NCBI GenBank assembly: GCA_004356555.1
Contig: SMWY01000130.1
Span: 1-6,144 of the forward strand
Reading direction: 5' to 3'
Source of the DNA: Candidatus Dadabacteria bacterium
GTDB taxonomy: Bacteria > Desulfobacterota_D > UBA1144 > Nemesobacterales > UBA2774
Length of the DNA stretch: 6,144 nt
Each line of letters starts with the position of its first letter. The first letter of the stretch is position 1. Below the pieces are notes generated by a model. The model saw nothing but the letters and a program-made list of their open reading frames with translations. It did not search any database and had not been told where the DNA came from. Below, piece after piece: positions 4,701 to 6,144 of this stretch. The translations under genes were made by a program, and so were the position numbers.

Positions 4701-6144
4701 TTGATACTTGAAATTATGGGAGAGTGGGAAAGAACAGACTATTGTGGCGAGCTTGGGACAAATGACCTAGAGCGTGAAGTTGTACTCATGGGATGGGTTC
4801 AATCTCACAGGGATCATGGCGGAGTAATATTTATAGATCTCAGAGACCGGCAAGGACTGGTGCAGGCTGTTCTCAATCCCCAGATAAGTGAAGAAGTGCA
4901 CAAAAAAGGTGAGATAATTCGCGATGAATGGGTAGTAGCAATTAAAGGTAAAGTATCAAAACGCTCTCCTGAAACAATTAATCCTAAACTTGATACGGGC
5001 GAAGTTGAGGTTATGGCAAGTGAAGTAAAAGTCTTAAATACCTCTAAAGTAATTCCTTTCCTAATAGAAGAAGATATTAATGTAGATGAGCTTTTAAGGA
5101 TGAAATACCGCTACCTTGACTTGAGAAGACCGGGGATGAAAGAAAATATTATTACCCGTCACAAAGTAGCCACAGCTACAAGAAATTATTTAAACGGAGA
5201 AGGTTTTCTGGAAATTGAAACTCCTTATCTAACTAGATCCACACCTGAAGGGGCAAGAGACTTCCTTGTACCTAGCAGGCTTAATCCCGGAGAGTTCTAT
5301 GCCCTCCCACAATCACCTCAGCTCTTAAAACAGACTCTCATGGTTTCTGGATTGGACCGTTACTATCAAATTGTCAGATGCTTCAGAGATGAAGACCTGA
5401 GAGCGGACCGCCAGCCTGAGTTTACACAGATAGACATAGAGATGACGTTCATTAAAGAAGAGGACATAATGAGTGTTGTAGAAGGAATGTTAAAGGCCAT
5501 ATTTAAGGAAGCAAAAGGGATCAAAATAGATATCCCATTTAAGAGAATAAGCCACGAAGAGGCTATGCTAAAGTACGGCTCTGATAAACCTGACACAAGG
5601 TTTGGACTTTTGCTCCAGGATATTTCTCATATTTTTGCGGACTCGGAATTCAAAGTTTTTAGTGGTGCGATTAAGAACGGCGGAATAATTAAGGTCCTTA
5701 ACTTAAAAGGAAAGGCAGGAGAGCTTTCAAGAAAAGAGATTGATGATCTAACTGAAGCGGCAAAATCATTGGGAGCAAAGGGACTAGCGTGGATAAGAGT
5801 CTCAGAGGGCGAATGGCAGTCTCCTGTCGTCAAATTCTTTAGCGAAGAAGAAAAAGAAAACTTACAAAAGACTCTAAATTTGGAAGACGGAGATATCGTC
5901 TTCTTCGGCGCGGATACCCCCCATATAGTAAACCTTGTACTTTCACATCTTAGACTAAGTCTCGGGGAAAGATTCGGCATGATAGACCATAATAAATTTG
6001 ACTTCCTCTGGGTCGAGGGTTTCCCACTCTTTGATTTTGATCATAAAGAGAAACGATATGTCGCTATGCACCATCCATTTACCTCTCCAAAAGAAGAAGA
6101 TATGGAACTTCTGGACGGGGAACACGGAAAGATCCGATCAAGAG
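4701..6144 (+). CDS. aspS: Aspartate--tRNA ligase (AspRS), truncated at the right edge
   Basis: The first 481 codons of a class II aminoacyl-tRNA synthetase that charges tRNA with aspartate; usual bacterial length is near 590, so roughly the last 100 residues are outside. The N-terminal OB-fold anticodon-binding domain (about 10-115) has GWVQSHRDHGGVIFIDLRD. Motif 1 is FLEIETPYLTRSTPEGARD (169-187), then YALPQSPQLLKQ, and motif 2 is FRDEDLRADRQPEFTQ (228-243). The bacterial GAD insertion follows (about 290-420) before FFGAD and AMHHPFTSPK; motif 3 lies past the window. TTG 4701 is taken as start from the AGGAG five bases upstream; ATG 4716 would remove five residues. His39 fits the non-discriminating type that also makes Asp-tRNA(Asn), but Glu91 stands where those enzymes usually have Gly, so specificity is unclear. 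Divergent from era. Confidence 0.96.
   Translation, partial: MILEIMGEWERTDYCGELGTNDLEREVVLMGWVQSHRDHGGVIFIDLRDRQGLVQAVLNPQISEEVHKKGEIIRDEWVVAIKGKVSKRSPETINPKLDTGEVEVMASEVKVLNTSKVIPFLIEEDINVDELLRMKYRYLDLRRPGMKENIITRHKVATATRNYLNGEGFLEIETPYLTRSTPEGARDFLVPSRLNPGEFYALPQSPQLLKQTLMVSGLDRYYQIVRCFRDEDLRADRQPEFTQIDIEMTFIKEEDIMSVVEGMLKAIFKEAKGIKIDIPFKRISHEEAMLKYGSDKPDTRFGLLLQDISHIFADSEFKVFSGAIKNGGIIKVLNLKGKAGELSRKEIDDLTEAAKSLGAKGLAWIRVSEGEWQSPVVKFFSEEEKENLQKTLNLEDGDIVFFGADTPHIVNLVLSHLRLSLGERFGMIDHNKFDFLWVEGFPLFDFDHKEKRYVAMHHPFTSPKEEDMELLDGEHGKIRSR

Overview
This window is ordinary-looking bacterial chromosome, AT-rich by eye, carrying eight protein-coding genes and no recognisable RNA genes, mobile elements or CRISPR. 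Two genes are cut by the window edges. The housekeeping set (RNA polymerase omega, HisIE, Era, and a bacterial-type AspRS with a GAD domain), strong Shine-Dalgarno sites and E. coli-like promoter hexamers point to a Gram-negative, proteobacteria/Desulfobacterota-like or related uncultured lineage. I cannot place it more precisely.

Layout from left to right: (1) the N-terminus of a hydantoinase A/oxoprolinase-type protein on the minus strand, leaving the window at base 1; (2) rpoZ on the minus strand, followed by a weak terminator-like hairpin; (3) hisIE on the plus strand, divergent from rpoZ across about 130 bp; (4) two tandem minus-strand genes, 25 bp apart or less, for paralogous FmdB-type zinc-ribbon proteins whose two CxxC knuckles are split by a segment of roughly 75 residues; (5) a crotonase-family gene on the plus strand that resembles methylmalonyl-CoA decarboxylase more than a hydratase, divergent from the zinc-ribbon pair across about 150 bp that holds two inverted repeats; (6) era on the minus strand; (7) aspS on the plus strand, divergent from era, starting at TTG and running off the right edge.

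The genes do not form one pathway. They are mostly short transcription units on alternating strands: three divergent promoter regions and two convergent junctions without clear terminators. The part most worth attention is the zinc-ribbon pair together with the dyad-rich region it shares with the decarboxylase-like gene. The two paralogs keep all four cysteines at the same residue numbers (8, 11, 104, 107) although the insert between them has diverged strongly. That is unusual for a family normally found as a compact ribbon of about 40 residues. Other points are the loss of one hydratase glutamate in the crotonase and an AspRS whose anticodon-binding domain carries only half of the non-discriminating signature.
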